Shown here: positions 22,105 through 33,500 of the stretch, in pieces
Position numbering within the stretch: position 1 is the first letter of the stretch
Layout of the letters: each line of letters opens with the position of its first letter
From: Pseudisothecium myosuroides
Taxonomy: Eukaryota; Streptophyta; Bryopsida; Hypnales; Lembophyllaceae
Direction: 5' to 3'
Length of the DNA stretch: 64,000 bases
NCBI GenBank assembly: GCA_951799445.1
Contig: OX637287.1
Span: 52,915,724-52,979,723, forward strand
The notes under the pieces: generated by a model
The model's input: only the letters and a program-made list of their open reading frames with translations
What the model was told of the DNA's origin: nothing
The model's database searches: none
Position numbers and translations under genes: made by a program

Positions 22105-22415
22105 CCATAACTTTCTCATAACAAATCCAAATGGAATGAATCTAAGCTTTCCATGTAGACAAAAATATAATCTATAAGAAAAAAAATTCAAATTTTTCAA
22201 ATTTTTTTTTGTTGCCCCCTTTCCCACGTTTTGAGCTTATTTGGACATAACTTTCGTTCCTAGGTACAAATTGAAAAACAAATTACATTCCCACAAAGCT
22301 AATCAGTTTTTCTATCTTTAAAAAAAAGTTTCAAAAAATCAAGATAAAAATTGAGACCGTAGGTACCTATCTAAAATCCCATTTGTCCCCAAACAGGACA
22401 ATGGTCTTTTAGGGG
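22105..22415 (-). mobile_element. TTAA/CCCCTAAAGGAC element, terminal fragment (reverse)
   Basis: Ends GTCTTTTAGGGG followed by TTAA at 22416-22419. AGATTGTCCATAACTTTCTCAT, AATCTAAGCTTTCC and AATCAGTTTTTCTATCTT match the copy at 18605-19524. Its far end was not found. It abuts the truncated element at 21518-22066. Confidence 0.65.
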
Positions 22416-22419
22416 TTAA

Positions 22420-23648
22420 CATGATGTAGGATGCAATTGTCACCCCCCCTCCCCCCAACTATAGTGCAAAAATCTTAGAAATTAAAGTTTGGTGACCTTG
22501 TTAACCCCTAAAGGACCGGCATGCGTTTTTTGGCCGTATAGAAATTTTGGGCAGGTCCGTGTGATTAGAGATTTCCATATTTTAAGCTGAAATTTTAATA
22601 GAAGGTGGGCGCGAGGAATATCTTTCATATGCACTAAGTTTCAGGACATTTGGAAATAGGAGTCAAAAGTTATGGCCAAATATGTTACTTTTTTTCGTAA
22701 CTGGGCAGTCCGGGCAGCAAGAAAAATTTGGCAAAAATTTGATTTTTTTTTTTTTTAATATTTTTTTTCTTGTAGATTATATTTTTGTCTATCTATAAAG
22801 CTTTGATTCATTTCATTTGGATTTGTTACGAAACAGTTATGGACATTCTTGTTTTTCGGGCAGTTAGAGCATCTTCTTGAGAAAAATAACTTGTAGGATT
22901 CATTTCTAAATGCTATTTTTGCAATTTTTCAAAAAAAAAAATTCTCATGGTTTAGTTTACTTGCTAGAACAATCTCACCATTGGGATTAGTGTATTTTAA
23001 TTCCATCTAAAATATATTAATGTTTTAGATTTTCCTTCTATCTCATACCTACTTGTACTTAATATTTTTTTTAGGAATGATAATTAAGTTTTTTTGAATA
23101 TTATTTTTTTTCCTAGACTCTCAACTCAATTCTCCACTATAAAGATTTGAAGCACAAAACTCTGTAGTGCAAAAGTTTTAAGTGCAAAATGTTTAAAGTC
23201 AAAAAATCTAGTCCCGCAATGTGCTGAAATACTTGTTTTTTCCACTTTAAACGCAGATATCTTGCAATCTGAGTGGTCAAAAATTCTGAAATTTTTTCCA
23301 CACATTCTCATACTAGTTAGGTGTAAGATCCTACGGTTAGATGTGGAAAAAAAAATATTTTTCATTTTTTTTTAATCCTTGCTATAGAAATGGCAGTTTT
23401 GATGGTTTTTTGGCAGAAAAAAGGCCTTGGGCCTTTAGGGGTTAAAAAAGGTTGGAAGAACATATTTTCTTCTAATTTCAAATGTTATAATCTTTCAATT
23501 TGTGTCATCAAAAATTTTGAATTTTTATCCCCACTCCTATGGTAGTCTAACATAAAGTTATATGGTTCATTATTTTTAAATCACTTTTTTTTATTGCCCT
23601 AAAAAGTGACAATTTTTGTCCAAAATGTGCCTATATCTTTTAAGGGTC
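22420..23648 (+). mobile_element. Short-subfamily TTAA element split by a full-length TTAA element
   Basis: 22420-22500 (CATGATGTAGGATGCAATTG, then CTATAGTGCAAAAATCTTAG) and 23446-23648 (TTCTTCTAATTTCAAATG, TTATAATCTTTCAATTTGTG, CCAAAATGTGC, right end TCTTTTAAGGGTCAAC) together align with the 20030-20357 half of the short-subfamily copy. The segment between them is the complete element 22505-23441 with its TTAAs. The left half of the host copy is missing. Confidence 0.68.
22505..23441 (+). mobile_element. TTAA/CCCCTAAAGGAC element, full-length nested copy
   Basis: A 937-bp unit between TTAA at 22501-22504 and 23442-23445, ends CCCCTAAAGGACC and GGGCCTTTAGGGG. It keeps all family landmarks: GGGCAGGTCCGTGTGATTAG, TTGGGATTAGTGTATTTTAA, AAGATCCTACGGTTAGATGT and GAAATGGCAGTTTT. 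Non-coding. It interrupts an older short-subfamily copy. Confidence 0.87.
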
Positions 23649-24595
23649 AACATAAAATTCTCTCAACTTTTGAATAATATTAATGTTTCCTTTGTAAAAG
23701 AGATTGGTATTATTTAGAAGCAGAGAGAGTATCAAATTCCTCAAGTAATGAAAGACAAACATGTTTTTTTTTAAAGGTTTCAAAGTTGAAACTTCACCTT
23801 TTGGAACAATTGGAGAAATATATATTTTTTTGTCTTCAATATTATGATTATAAAGATGCTAAAGAACTAGGCTTTGAAACTGAATTGGTGGAGGAGATGA
23901 AACTCAAATTAAGTACAAGATCCTATAGTTTGAAGTTATAAAAGAGATTATAAATTTGACCATTCCACCTTGTTTTTAACATATATTGCTTTGCAACATT
24001 TTTACTTTAAAATCCCAGAGAACTTTAGAGGTAACACATTTTTTTGTTGATTAATTCCTAAAGGACTCCACTTTGTATTTTTTGAAAACTTGGGCAAGCT
24101 CTATTGACTTCATAATTTTGAATTTGTGCTAGATATTTTTGATATGAATTCTAATCATCATAATCTACATTTGAAGCTTAATTTGTTTCCCATCAATTAG
24201 ATAAATATTGTAGAAATTTTTAGTTTTTTTTCAATTTCAATGTCAAATCAAATAGCTTTATAAGATATTCTAAAAAAGACTAATCAATTTAATTTATTTG
24301 CTTAAATTGATAACTATCCAAAAACATTTGAACTGCTCAATTTTGAATAATGAGATGAAATTTATGAGGAGTTTTAATTTGTGAGCAATGAAGATAGGAG
24401 AGACATATAAAAACCAAATATAGGATACATATTTCTTATTAAAACATTCTCACCATTAATGGTTCTCGATTTCTTGTAAGAGTTATGAGCAATTTAGTTT
24501 TTTCTTTCATCAAGTACCACCTTCCACTTTATAATTTTTATAAAGTTGAATACAAAATTTTTATATGTATTAGAGTTAATTGTAAAGTGTGTGAA

Positions 24596-25161
24596 CATTA
24601 GAGAAAATCTAGGCCTTGTGGAGGGCCATTTGACTTTCAACCGTGGTACAATATCAATGAAAGAAAAAATAAAAAAATAAAAAAAATGGCTAATTTCATT
24701 AAAATGGCAGTATTCCATTAATTTGGCACTTTTAACAATTCAAACTGCATGGTCTGAATTGTTAAATCTATATCTAAATCTATACCAATATTAGATTTTT
24801 GAAATTTACACCTGTCCTAGATATTTGAAATCTGTACCAATCCTAAATTTTTTAGACTACGCAGTCTGGTATTTATGTCTGATTTTTTATTTTTTATTTT
24901 TGAAATCTAAAATTGACCTAGATTTTAGCAATGTATACTAGTCTTAGATGTCACGATCTGAAAGTGGCATATGGAATGTACCGCCATTTTAATGAAATTC
25001 GCCATAAAAATAAAAACTTAATTGCCAATCCAATGAGGCAAACACAAGTTGACAGAAACTAGCAAGATTCTTTGTGACAAGATTTGGGTTGATTTTTTTC
25101 TCTATTTGCACATTTGCATGCAACCAAATGGCCCTCCAAAGGACTAAAATTTTCTCTAATG
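24596..25161. mobile_element. TIR element (CATTAGAGAAAAT ends) containing a nested MITE
   Basis: The left sequence CATTAGAGAAAATCTAGG then GGAGGGCCATTTG is mirrored on the right by CAAATGGCCCTCC then TTTTCTCTAATG: inverted ends of about 37 bp with few mismatches. The MITE at 24693-24998 lies between the arms, nearly centred. Confidence 0.7.
24693..24998. mobile_element. TTAAAATGG palindromic MITE family, copy 1
   Basis: Ends ATTTCATTAAAATGGCAGTA and TACCGCCATTTTAATGAAAT are inverted repeats. The interior holds further inverted motifs (AATTCAAACTGCATGGTCTGAATT; ATGGAAT). About 306 bp, longer than other family members because of internal duplication of the CTGTACC/GAAATCT phrases. No coding capacity. 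Confidence 0.78.
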
Positions 25162-26342
25162 TAAGTGACCAAGAGTTGGAGTTTGAGAAAAAAACACGTG
25201 ACAAAACTTCTTGTTCAAAACACAAAATTGGGGTCTAAAAAAGTTTGGTAATGTATTTCTTTTGTACTATTTTTAGTTAAACCTTCATTTGACATCCTTG
25301 GATCGAATTGGGAAGAAGTTTAGAAGTAACTCTATTATCAATCCATTTTCCAATATATTGGGCTAAATTGTACAAGTTCTAAAAAAATGTTTTTTTTCTT
25401 AAAAATGTTAAAAGATAAAATTTTCCTTTTATAAAGGGCTAAAAAGAACTACTTTTTGAAGTTTAGGCGTGTTGAATTTGCAATTGGTGGGAATTTTCAT
25501 TCTAAAATTTTGGAAAGATGCACTTGAACAAGTTTAGGCACATTTAAATTCAACCAATGCGTATCTTAACTCCTAACTGCTTGAGTGACCATATATATTT
25601 GATTTGAAATTTCAAGCTCATTTTGGTATGGACAGTTAAATTCATTTGACTATTTAAAAAAATTTGGGCAATTTTTAGGGTTAACTATTGAAAACTTTCA
25701 TTGTTCACTGCAAAAGGTAAACATTTGATTTTTGAGAGGTCTTCAAAGCCATATATGTCCATTAGTGGAAGAGTAAAGCTTCCTAATTTTACTTCATTTC
25801 CCAACTTTTGCCAATTTCACTTGATTTGAGATCTTAAAACTTGTACTTATCCATTTGCTTTGAAAATGGTCCCAATGGAAAGAGTAAAGTGTTTTCATGA
25901 TTTTCACCATTGAAAATTTAAACATGCAAGTGTTGATTTGGAGTTATTTGCAATTTATACTTATAAAAAAAATGCATTTCACCAATTGCAAGGTGGATTG
26001 TGCAATACATTTGATAGCTTTTCATGTGAAATTAAGTTTTTTGAAAGTGCATTTTAGTGTGCTATCATTATTTGTAGTTGTTCATGTCACTTCCCATCCC
26101 TATATGCAAATTTCTAAAACATTGTGGGGAGGGCAATATACTAAAAATAGAAAGCATACATTTCTCTTGTTATAATCTCACAACTCCTATGCAATTTCGC
26201 ACTCAAAATTGGTATGCATAATAATAATCAAGATCTTTAAACATCTATACAGTTAGATTTTGAAAAAAATACAATTTGCTTCATCGAGGTTAACTATAAG
26301 CCCATGCTCTTTTTTCATAGTCAAAACACATTGAAAAGGTTT
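25162..26342. other. AT-rich DNA, nothing recognised
   Basis: Stops in all frames. One 92-codon frame (25897-26175) has a biased, hydrophobic and Lys/Ile-rich content typical of chance frames in AT-rich DNA. Confidence 0.4.
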
Positions 26343-26359
26343 GGGCATTTAGGGGTTAA

Positions 26360-27012
26360 CAAATGCACATCTAAACTTGGCAACCAATGTGACTTCAAAA
26401 AAATTAGATACACCTTGAAAAAGGGAGATCCAAGGAGCTCATAGAGAAGACAAGTGTTCCACTCTTGTTTTTTACAAACACTAGCTTACTCTCATTTAAG
26501 TAACCATTATACATTGCAAGCTCGACCATTGATTGAAAAATGCTCAATATGTTGTGAAATTTTAGATGCTCAAGTATTTTCAACTCTCTTGTCTTTCATT
26601 GAGTACAAAAGGTCATTATTTCAAAATATTATCACTGAGATATGTTCCTTCAAATTGCACTGCCCTGTTTTCTTTTGACCCAAATAAAACTTCAAGTTTT
26701 GAACATCTACTAAACTGTGCAATTTAATAATCTGAATTTTTTGAGGTGCTCACTTTCAATGTGAACTTCAAGATCCTAGGGTTACATTCTATCTGATCTC
26801 AAGAAAAAATGAGCAAACAAATTGTTGAAGTTCTTGGAAGTTTTGGCCCATCTTGAATGTACCCCCCTTCCCTTTGGATCATTAGGGGTTAACAGAAGGA
26901 TCCTATGGTTGGATTTGTTAGAGAATATATATAAATGAAGATTTTAGCCTTGCTTTGGGTATGGATATTTTGAAGCAACTTTGGGCCTCAAAACACCAGG
27001 CAACAATGGAAA
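26360..27012. other. Remnant right end of a TTAA/CCCCTAAAGGAC copy and flanks
   Basis: 26893-26990 (GATCCTATGGTTGGATTTGTTA, ATTTTAGCCTTGCTTTGG, TTTTGAAGCAACTTTGGGCC) closely parallels 61230-61330 in the copy at 59688-61350, so part of yet another family member lies here, interrupted by the MITE at 27013-27135. Borders are unclear. Confidence 0.45.
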
Positions 27013-27135
27013 ATTTTGTTAAAATGGCAGTTTCTATATGCATTTTTCATTCATTTCTAGGACACATAGATTTCAAACTGCAAGGTTTAAATGTGAAATT
27101 GCCGAATTTGTAGAATGCCACCATTTTAACAAAAT
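27013..27135. mobile_element. TTAAAATGG palindromic MITE family, copy 2
   Basis: A 123-bp unit with ends ATTTTGTTAAAATGGCAG and CCACCATTTTAACAAAAT and the family's central TTTCAAACTGCAAGGTTTAAA phrase. Non-coding. Confidence 0.75.
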
Positions 27136-27159
27136 ATCAGTTAATACTTTTGGAGTTAA

Positions 27160-27927
27160 CCCCTAGAATCCCAAGGCCTTTTTTGAGCTTCTAGGAATTT
27201 GTTATACATGGAACAAAAGGTCAACATTTTGATAAGTTGCATCAATTTTTCTTGAATTGTAACCGTACAAATTCAAACTAGACCTGTTAGAGATCACATA
27301 GGAAAACAAAACACAACAATATCACTTATAAATTGAAAGATTATAATTTTTGATCACGAAGGTGTTAAAACTTGTGAAAGTGTAGCTGTGAAAAATGTAA
27401 ATTTTTTGCCGGGGACTTGATCCTTAGGTTCTGTGTACTCTTTCCCCCTTTGCAATGGAAATTGTCCATGTGTTTCAAGAAAAAAAAAAAACTTGTGAAA
27501 GTGATTTGAAGTTTTCCAATCCTCTTTTTATATGTCAAATCAAAAAGTTGGTCACCAAAAAAATATGAGGTTAAAGGGCCTAACATGCATAACCCCAATC
27601 AATTTATGGCTTTTCATAATCTACTCTACAATTTTTTTAAATGAATTCCTAATGTGATTTTTACTCCAAGATCTAGTGTATTTGAGGCTCATTTCCAAGA
27701 GCCCTCAACACTATGGAAGGTCAAGATTGCAAGGGACACCCTTGCACTAAATCTCGAATAGAATAATTATAATCAGTTATTTTCAAAATCAGATTTTTGA
27801 TGCTAAAACTAGATTTAAAAAAGGATTAAAAAAAAATATAAACTATTAAAAACAACAACTTGATTAGGTTTAATTTAACTTCAAAATATTGTCAACACCC
27901 AAATTGGGTGCCTTGAACATTTAGGGG
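27160..27927 (-). mobile_element. TTAA/CCCCTAAAGGAC element (reverse), 768 bp
   Basis: Between TTAA at 27156-27159 and 27928-27931; ends CCCTAGAATCCC and GAACATTTAGGGG. AAATTGAAAGATTATAATTT in the middle is the reverse complement of the short-subfamily motif TTATAATCTTTCAATTT, fixing its orientation and subfamily. It is longer than the 591-bp copy, with no bounded insertion recognised. Confidence 0.65.
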
Positions 27928-28208
27928 TTAAGAGTAAACCATAATTTTTGGAATCTCTCTTGGTCTTGTGGCTGGCTTCCCTGAAAGTAAGGAAAAAATT
28001 ATATATTAAGAAAATCAACTTTGACTCCTTTAGTGTATTCATTGTGTTGCAACAGTAGCTTAAGTAAGTGTTTGTGTAACTTTTATTTGATTCACCAGTT
28101 TGAATTGAATGCAACTGAAGGGTCTAACTGGCTTATTGGTGTTTGAGAGAATGGGAGAACTCTCTGTTCAATTTTGAACTTAACTTAAGTTACTACCACT
28201 TTGATGTA

Positions 28209-28495
28209 CAGTGAAACCTCTCATAATGCAAATTCCCTACTTGCATAACTAATTGTAGTTCTATATTTGCATACTCCTTATGTGCATAAAGTCTACTACA
28301 CAAAGCATAAATGGAGGTGATTGTGTCATACATCACTAATTTTTTTAGTTGAACAACCAATTTGAACCAATCAAATACAATTTCTGTACTTCATGAGCAT
28401 GTTTAATGAATTGGATTTGGGCACTCAAGCTTCTCTATGTGCATATAGCTAAAAATTTCTTCCACCGTTCCCATGCAATAAGGGAGGTTTCACTG
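28209..28495. mobile_element. Tc1/mariner-type (pogo-like) MITE
   Basis: A 287-bp unit with TA on both sides (28207-28208 and 28496-28497) and inverted ends CAGTGAAACCTCTC and GGGAGGTTTCACTG. CAGT starts with TA duplication, followed by GAAACCTC, are typical of pogo/Tigger-like elements. It has no transposase. Confidence 0.82.
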
Positions 28496-28526
28496 TAAGT
28501 TATATATCAAATCAAATTAACTTAAC

Positions 28527-28930
28527 TTGAAAGATTTGTCTGCTTCAGTGCTTCATGTTCCTCTGGCCTGCCAGTTCCGTTCTTGTTCCCAACAAGGAAC
28601 AGATCGAAATTCTTCTGATCTGCCACTGAATTCGCGCAACGTCCTGAAAACCCGTTGGATTACATTGCCTGATGCACCGGCCAGTTTTAGAAAGCAATGG
28701 TTCATTTGGACATCAGGCACACTTTCTCTTTCCTTGGGTGAAGATATTTCCGAGACGGGCTGTAAGACGGAACGAGTCCAATTTCAGAGGTGTTGGAATC
28801 TTATTGGATTCCACCACCTACAGTATAGCCAGTGCTGTAAGTAGGGTTCAACCCAACCCAACCCAGTTCAAGATCACCACAGACAAGAATCTCGATAACG
28901 TAACTTGCCAAAAGGTGGTAGGGAAATGAA
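28527..28930 (+). other. Less AT-rich island with an unassigned 105-codon frame
   Basis: Base composition rises after the MITE and a frame runs 28527-28844 (contains DLPLNSRNVLKTRWITLP and FRKQWFIWTSGTLSLS); a second overlaps at 28672-28929. I recognise no domain in either. It could be an orphan exon, the remnant of a gene or chance. It lies about 1.6 kb upstream of the PP2C start codon. Confidence 0.3.
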
Positions 28931-29163
28931 AAGCCTGCTATCACAGAGAAACCCAAAGCCACAAAACCGCGTCAGTGCCCAGGGGGTAAGTTAACAGGCA
29001 TGCCCCAGAACAGTAGCGCTGCCCGTGCCATCCCAATTCCCAAGGACGGAGTAAAAGATTGGGCCGTTATTCGCGTCCCTGCCCGAACTAGCCAACCCGG
29101 TCCCCCCTACACTACCTAGCCAGGGGGTCTAGAATATGTGGCTGCTGTTCCTAGCTAGGAACG

Positions 29164-29172
29164 TATATATAG
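29164..29172 (+). promoter_or_regulatory. TATA box, candidate PP2C promoter
   Basis: TATATATAG in a locally GC-richer stretch. A start about 30 bp downstream would give a leader beginning near 29200 that includes 29516-29624, which ends in a good donor (GCCAG|GTAAAAG, GT at 29625). This implies a leader intron before the start codon at 30579. Confidence 0.5.
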
Positions 29173-29199
29173 AGCCCAGCTTCCAATGAATCCGCTTCT

Positions 29200-30578
29200 C
29201 ACTTCACGAGAATCCTCGCAGTCAGCCACTGCCTTCCCGCGTCGAACAATTCGCTGCTTCCGGCCCTGCTTGCATTCAGATTCCTGCTCGCATGTATATT
29301 TAGCGTAGCAAGTTAGGCAGCGTGCTAGCTAGCTAGAGTGTGCGTCGTTTGGAGCTAGCGTTCACTGACAGTGATCCAACAACGGTTGCAGGATTGGAAT
29401 TGAAATTCAGGGTTGCCCCTTGTCCAGGAGGTGATCATGGTTTGGACAGGGGATTTGGGGTGGTGATGCCAGTAAGGAATACGGAACAGGAAGCGGGGGG
29501 GTTTCAATCTGGGGCGTGAGAGAATCGAAGGCGTTGAAGCCAATGAGGAAGAAGTTGAAGAATTGCTGTTGTGTCTCGTCTTGGATGCGGCTCACTGTGC
29601 GCGCTTTTGCCGGAGCTTCGCCAGGTAAAAGTAGAACTCCCTTCACAATTCTTTTGTTAGCTTCCGAACCATTAACTTCTTCGTCGTGCTTCGATTAGAA
29701 TGGCGGAGTGAGAGAGATCTCGACTAATGGCTAGCTAGGCGTTGTTTGCAGTTTTCTTATTGGAACCGTGCCGAGATTAGATTGAATATTGTGATGGTGG
29801 AAAGTGGAAACGTTTCCTAGCTTGTAGCGGGTCCCCTTGGAAGGTCGGAGAGAGAGTTTTCGCAAACTGCACTGTCTCCGCGGTTTGGGGGGAATTTTAA
29901 TTTTCAGATGTTTATATTGGACTAGCTAGGTCCTCTTATTTCGGTAGAGTTCAGTGGAGCGGTTGAATCTGGGATTCTTCGACTGAAGCTGGCATTGGAA
30001 TGATTTTCTGGTCAGTTACCGACCTGGATGTACCGAAATTTTCGTCCTAGACTTTCAAAAATCCTCCGGAACCATGATATTGGCAGCACCTTCAAATTCG
30101 CCGTTTTGACACTTTTGTCACTGGGTTTCTCGTCGAGACTAGTTGTAATCGGAAACGCGGTGTTGTCACTGATCGACCAAATTTATGGGTAGCAGTAATT
30201 CATATTCTACAAGAGATGGTGGGATTACTAGCCCTCAAGCGTTTGAAACAGTTAACTTCGTGACGAAGAAAAAGAGTTCCTATAGTGCTTGGACTGATCG
30301 GTATTTGATCTAGATAGACTATTACTAGTTGAAGTAGTTGAACGTTAGTCAGCTACAGTTAACTAATCTAATCAACAGAAGGTCGAACTGGCTTACTGGC
30401 CTTTCGTTCCCGTTACTAACAGTGCATGTATCTGAAACATGATGATTTCAGGGGGGGTTGCAATATCCGGAGGATTGTTGGGTAATCAGCACGGAGCAGA
30501 TCGTGTGACGCTCACTTAGATAGCAGTTGATGAAGTTAGAACACGCTGTTATGTTGATTTTTGCCGCTTCAAAATACC
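29200..30578 (+). other. Probable PP2C 5' leader with an intron
   Basis: No long in-frame coding sequence. GCCAG|GTAAAAG at 29620-29631 is a strong donor; TAG or CAG acceptors occur about 30520-30540 ahead of the ATG. A leader intron of about 0.9 kb is therefore likely but the exact joins are not resolved. Confidence 0.45.
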
Positions 30579-33500
30579 ATGGGCTGTATCCAGGATCGCC
30601 TTATTGCAGGTAGACGTGCCCAGCACATGTTGGCTTTGACAACCTTGTTCGACACGGATTCAATCCAACCTGCTCTTATCGACAATGACAAACCCTCCGT
30701 GTCGTATGGCCAAGCGCTTCAAGCGCGCAAGGAGGAGGACGTCGTCATTATCAACACCTATTGCCAGCGGATCTCGAGCGATGGGTCCTCCACGTACGAC
30801 GCCTTTGCGGTACGCCTTCCGGAGCCGCTTCATAGTCATGTCAGTTAATAATGGCTTGTTTCAGAACTCCCAAGTTGTGATCTTCACGTGCCCAGAGCTT
30901 CGAAAACTAGGATTTTCAATAGCGCAGACCTCTCAATACTAAATAACACCCATGCAAAAAATCTAGTTTCATTTTAAGCAGCTTCCACACCCTTTTAATA
31001 GAGCTTGCCATTTATTAAGCATCGTACAATTTGTCTCTACAGTGAGTAGCAGACTGTTGAGTCTTTTTTTGGTTTACATGTTGAGTGGAGAAGGGGGAGT
31101 ACCTCTGCGAAAGAATGCTATGTAAGATTTTAAAGTGCCCAGAGTTCTAGTAACAAAGACTTAAATGCCCAGAACTCTAAAATTTACGACTGCAATGGAT
31201 CCGAAGCTTTAGTAGGTCGACTGAAGCTGCGCCAAATCACTGAAATCGGCCGTTTTAACGTATGCAAGGTTCTTTCAATTTCATAAGAGTAACTTTTGGG
31301 GCAATACTGCATGATTTAGGAGTGAAGCATATTATAAACTTAAAATCTGAAGCAGAGCTTTAATGAAGGGTGCACTTTTTTTTAAAACTCCTGCAGGTTT
31401 TAGATGGTCACAATGGACGAGCTGCGGCCGTGTTCACCAAAGAGAACCTGTTGAACAACGTGGTGAATGCGGTTCCCTCCGGACTCAGCCGCGACGAGTG
31501 GTTGGCAGCTCTGCCTCGAGCGATGGTGGCCGGGTTTGTGAAAACCGACAAGGACTGGCGATCAAAAGGTACCCCACATATGGAACCCTCAGAGGTACCT
31601 TCGGCGTTATTATTATTCGAATGTTTTGATGCAAATGAAAGTCTACGTCTTCATTGCAGAAAGAGAGTAACTTACAGGCCGTCGCTTGCCCTTAACCGAT
31701 ATTTCGTTAAAATGGCGGTATTCCACAAACTTGGCGCTTTCACGTTTAGACCGTGCGGTCTGAAATCTTTACTTGTCCTAGAAATGAATGGAAAAATGGC
31801 GTATGGAATACCGCCATTTTAACGAAATTTCCCATTCTTCGATTGACCTGATTACATTGACAGTGAATTGGTCACAAGTTTAGAATTCCAGCGTCTGTTG
31901 CAGTTCGGAGAAGTGTAACAGGAACTAATTAATCAATTCAGGTATATTCTCCGGGACCACCGCAACGCTTGTGATTGTGGATGGATGGACCGTCACTGCG
32001 GCTTGTGTGGGCGACTCGCGGTGTGTTCTCGACGCAGAAGGAACTGTCACTGCCTTGACGATTGATCACCGATTCGACACCAATGATGAAGAGTACGTTT
32101 GGCTCCTCCCTTATTGGATCTTTTGTATGAGACGTAATGATGCCGCTTTTATTATTGTCATAGGACACCTTTTTCATTAATGGTCACTTTCATGATAGTG
32201 TTGACTTTCAGAGCGCTAAAGTGGACCGAGACATTTTCAGTGCCCAGAGATCTGTATTCGAAGACTTTCAACTGTCCAGAGTTCTGAAATTTACGACTGG
32301 TTTTCCGCCGTTCTATTGTCATTATTTCTAGTGTTGGAAATATAATTTTCTAGGGAGGTTTCAACCAATGTAGGAATGACATCTGACAAAATTTGAGGAA
32401 GAAATATTTTATCAAAATGGACAACCTTTAAATTAGATATGAAGTTTCATTGAGGTGATTGAAATGGCGCCGATTTCATCATTTTAACGGATAGTGTGAG
32501 GTTAAAATATTGTTTGAGCTCTGAAAACCAGAATTTCAGCTGCAAAACTAATACAGATAGAAATGAGGTTTTGGATAGTTTACTAGTTGAAACTGCGCCA
32601 ATTTCATTGACATCTACCATTTTGATGAAATTTGAGGTTTATTATCTATGAGTAGGGCTGTAGGGTGTGCATTCTTAGAATTGGCAGTGTAGATGTCCAG
32701 ATTTAAACCACTCTCTCCACGAAACTTGTGGAACTGTGAGCTCAATCATAATACAGTATCTGAGTGGTGTGTTGCACAGGCGGGACCGTGTCGTAGCAAT
32801 GGGAGGCCAAGTTGCTAGGCTTCATCCATATGGATCTGAGGTATCTATTTATCTAAGTGATTAAATACTCTCAACACTCTCTAATGATACTACCTCAGCC
32901 ACAATTGTGGTTATAAATTGCACTCAAGGCTCTCATGTGATTCCCTGTGTGTCTCAACTCTCCCCCCTATCTGTCGATGACGTGTTGGTGATTCAAGGAA
33001 CTATCTTATTGAGTTTGTATTGATGTTTCTGTGTTGTAGATTGGGCCATTGAGGGCATGGCCAGGTGGTCTCTGCCTGTCGAGGACAATTGGAGACATCG
33101 ATGCTGGTCAATGTATCGTGCCTGTACCCCATGTGAAGCAGATCAAGGTGAACCAGCTGAGTCTTGAGTTCAATGTTCTTTCGTTCGTAGCTTCTCGTTC
33201 ACAATCAACGATCCTGCTAATTGCATCGTACTGTTAGAGCTAACCCGTATGTACCTAAACGGTCAAAAGTGATATTTTCTGTACCGATCGGAGATGAAAT
33301 GTATAATTTAGAAAGTTTTGAAGGACACGAGCACTGGAAAGGATTTTAGAGTCCACTACTTGTGTTCTAAGAATAAGTTAAGAGACGATTCAGGTTATCA
33401 ATATGAAATTCTATACGAGGAGGCTAGTACTTTGAAATGAGCTTACGAAACTCTAAACTGCACGCTTGTGTGTAGATTACAAAACCACAAATTTATCTGG

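Larger units (their letters stand above)
24055..26355 (+). mobile_element. Probable TTAA/CCCCTAAAGGAC element enlarged by insertions
   Basis: Left end after TTAA (24051-24054) is TTCCTAAAGGACTCC; a right end GGGCATTTAGGGG stands at 26343-26355 before TTAA (26356-26359). The left part has the TCACCATTAATGG and GAGCAATTTAG landmarks; the right part has AGTTAGATTTTGAAAAAAAT. The extra length includes the 566-bp TIR element at 24596-25161 and about 1 kb I cannot assign. Another family right end (GGATCATTAGGGGTTAA) lies at 26876-26892, so two overlapping copies are possible. Confidence 0.5.

Noticed and set aside
25897..26175. 92-codon plus-strand frame
   Set aside because: AT-rich chance frame; no domain, no conserved neighbour.
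30561..30578. Earlier PP2C start at 30561
   Set aside because: That codon is TTG; the first ATG in frame is at 30579 in an ACCATGG context.
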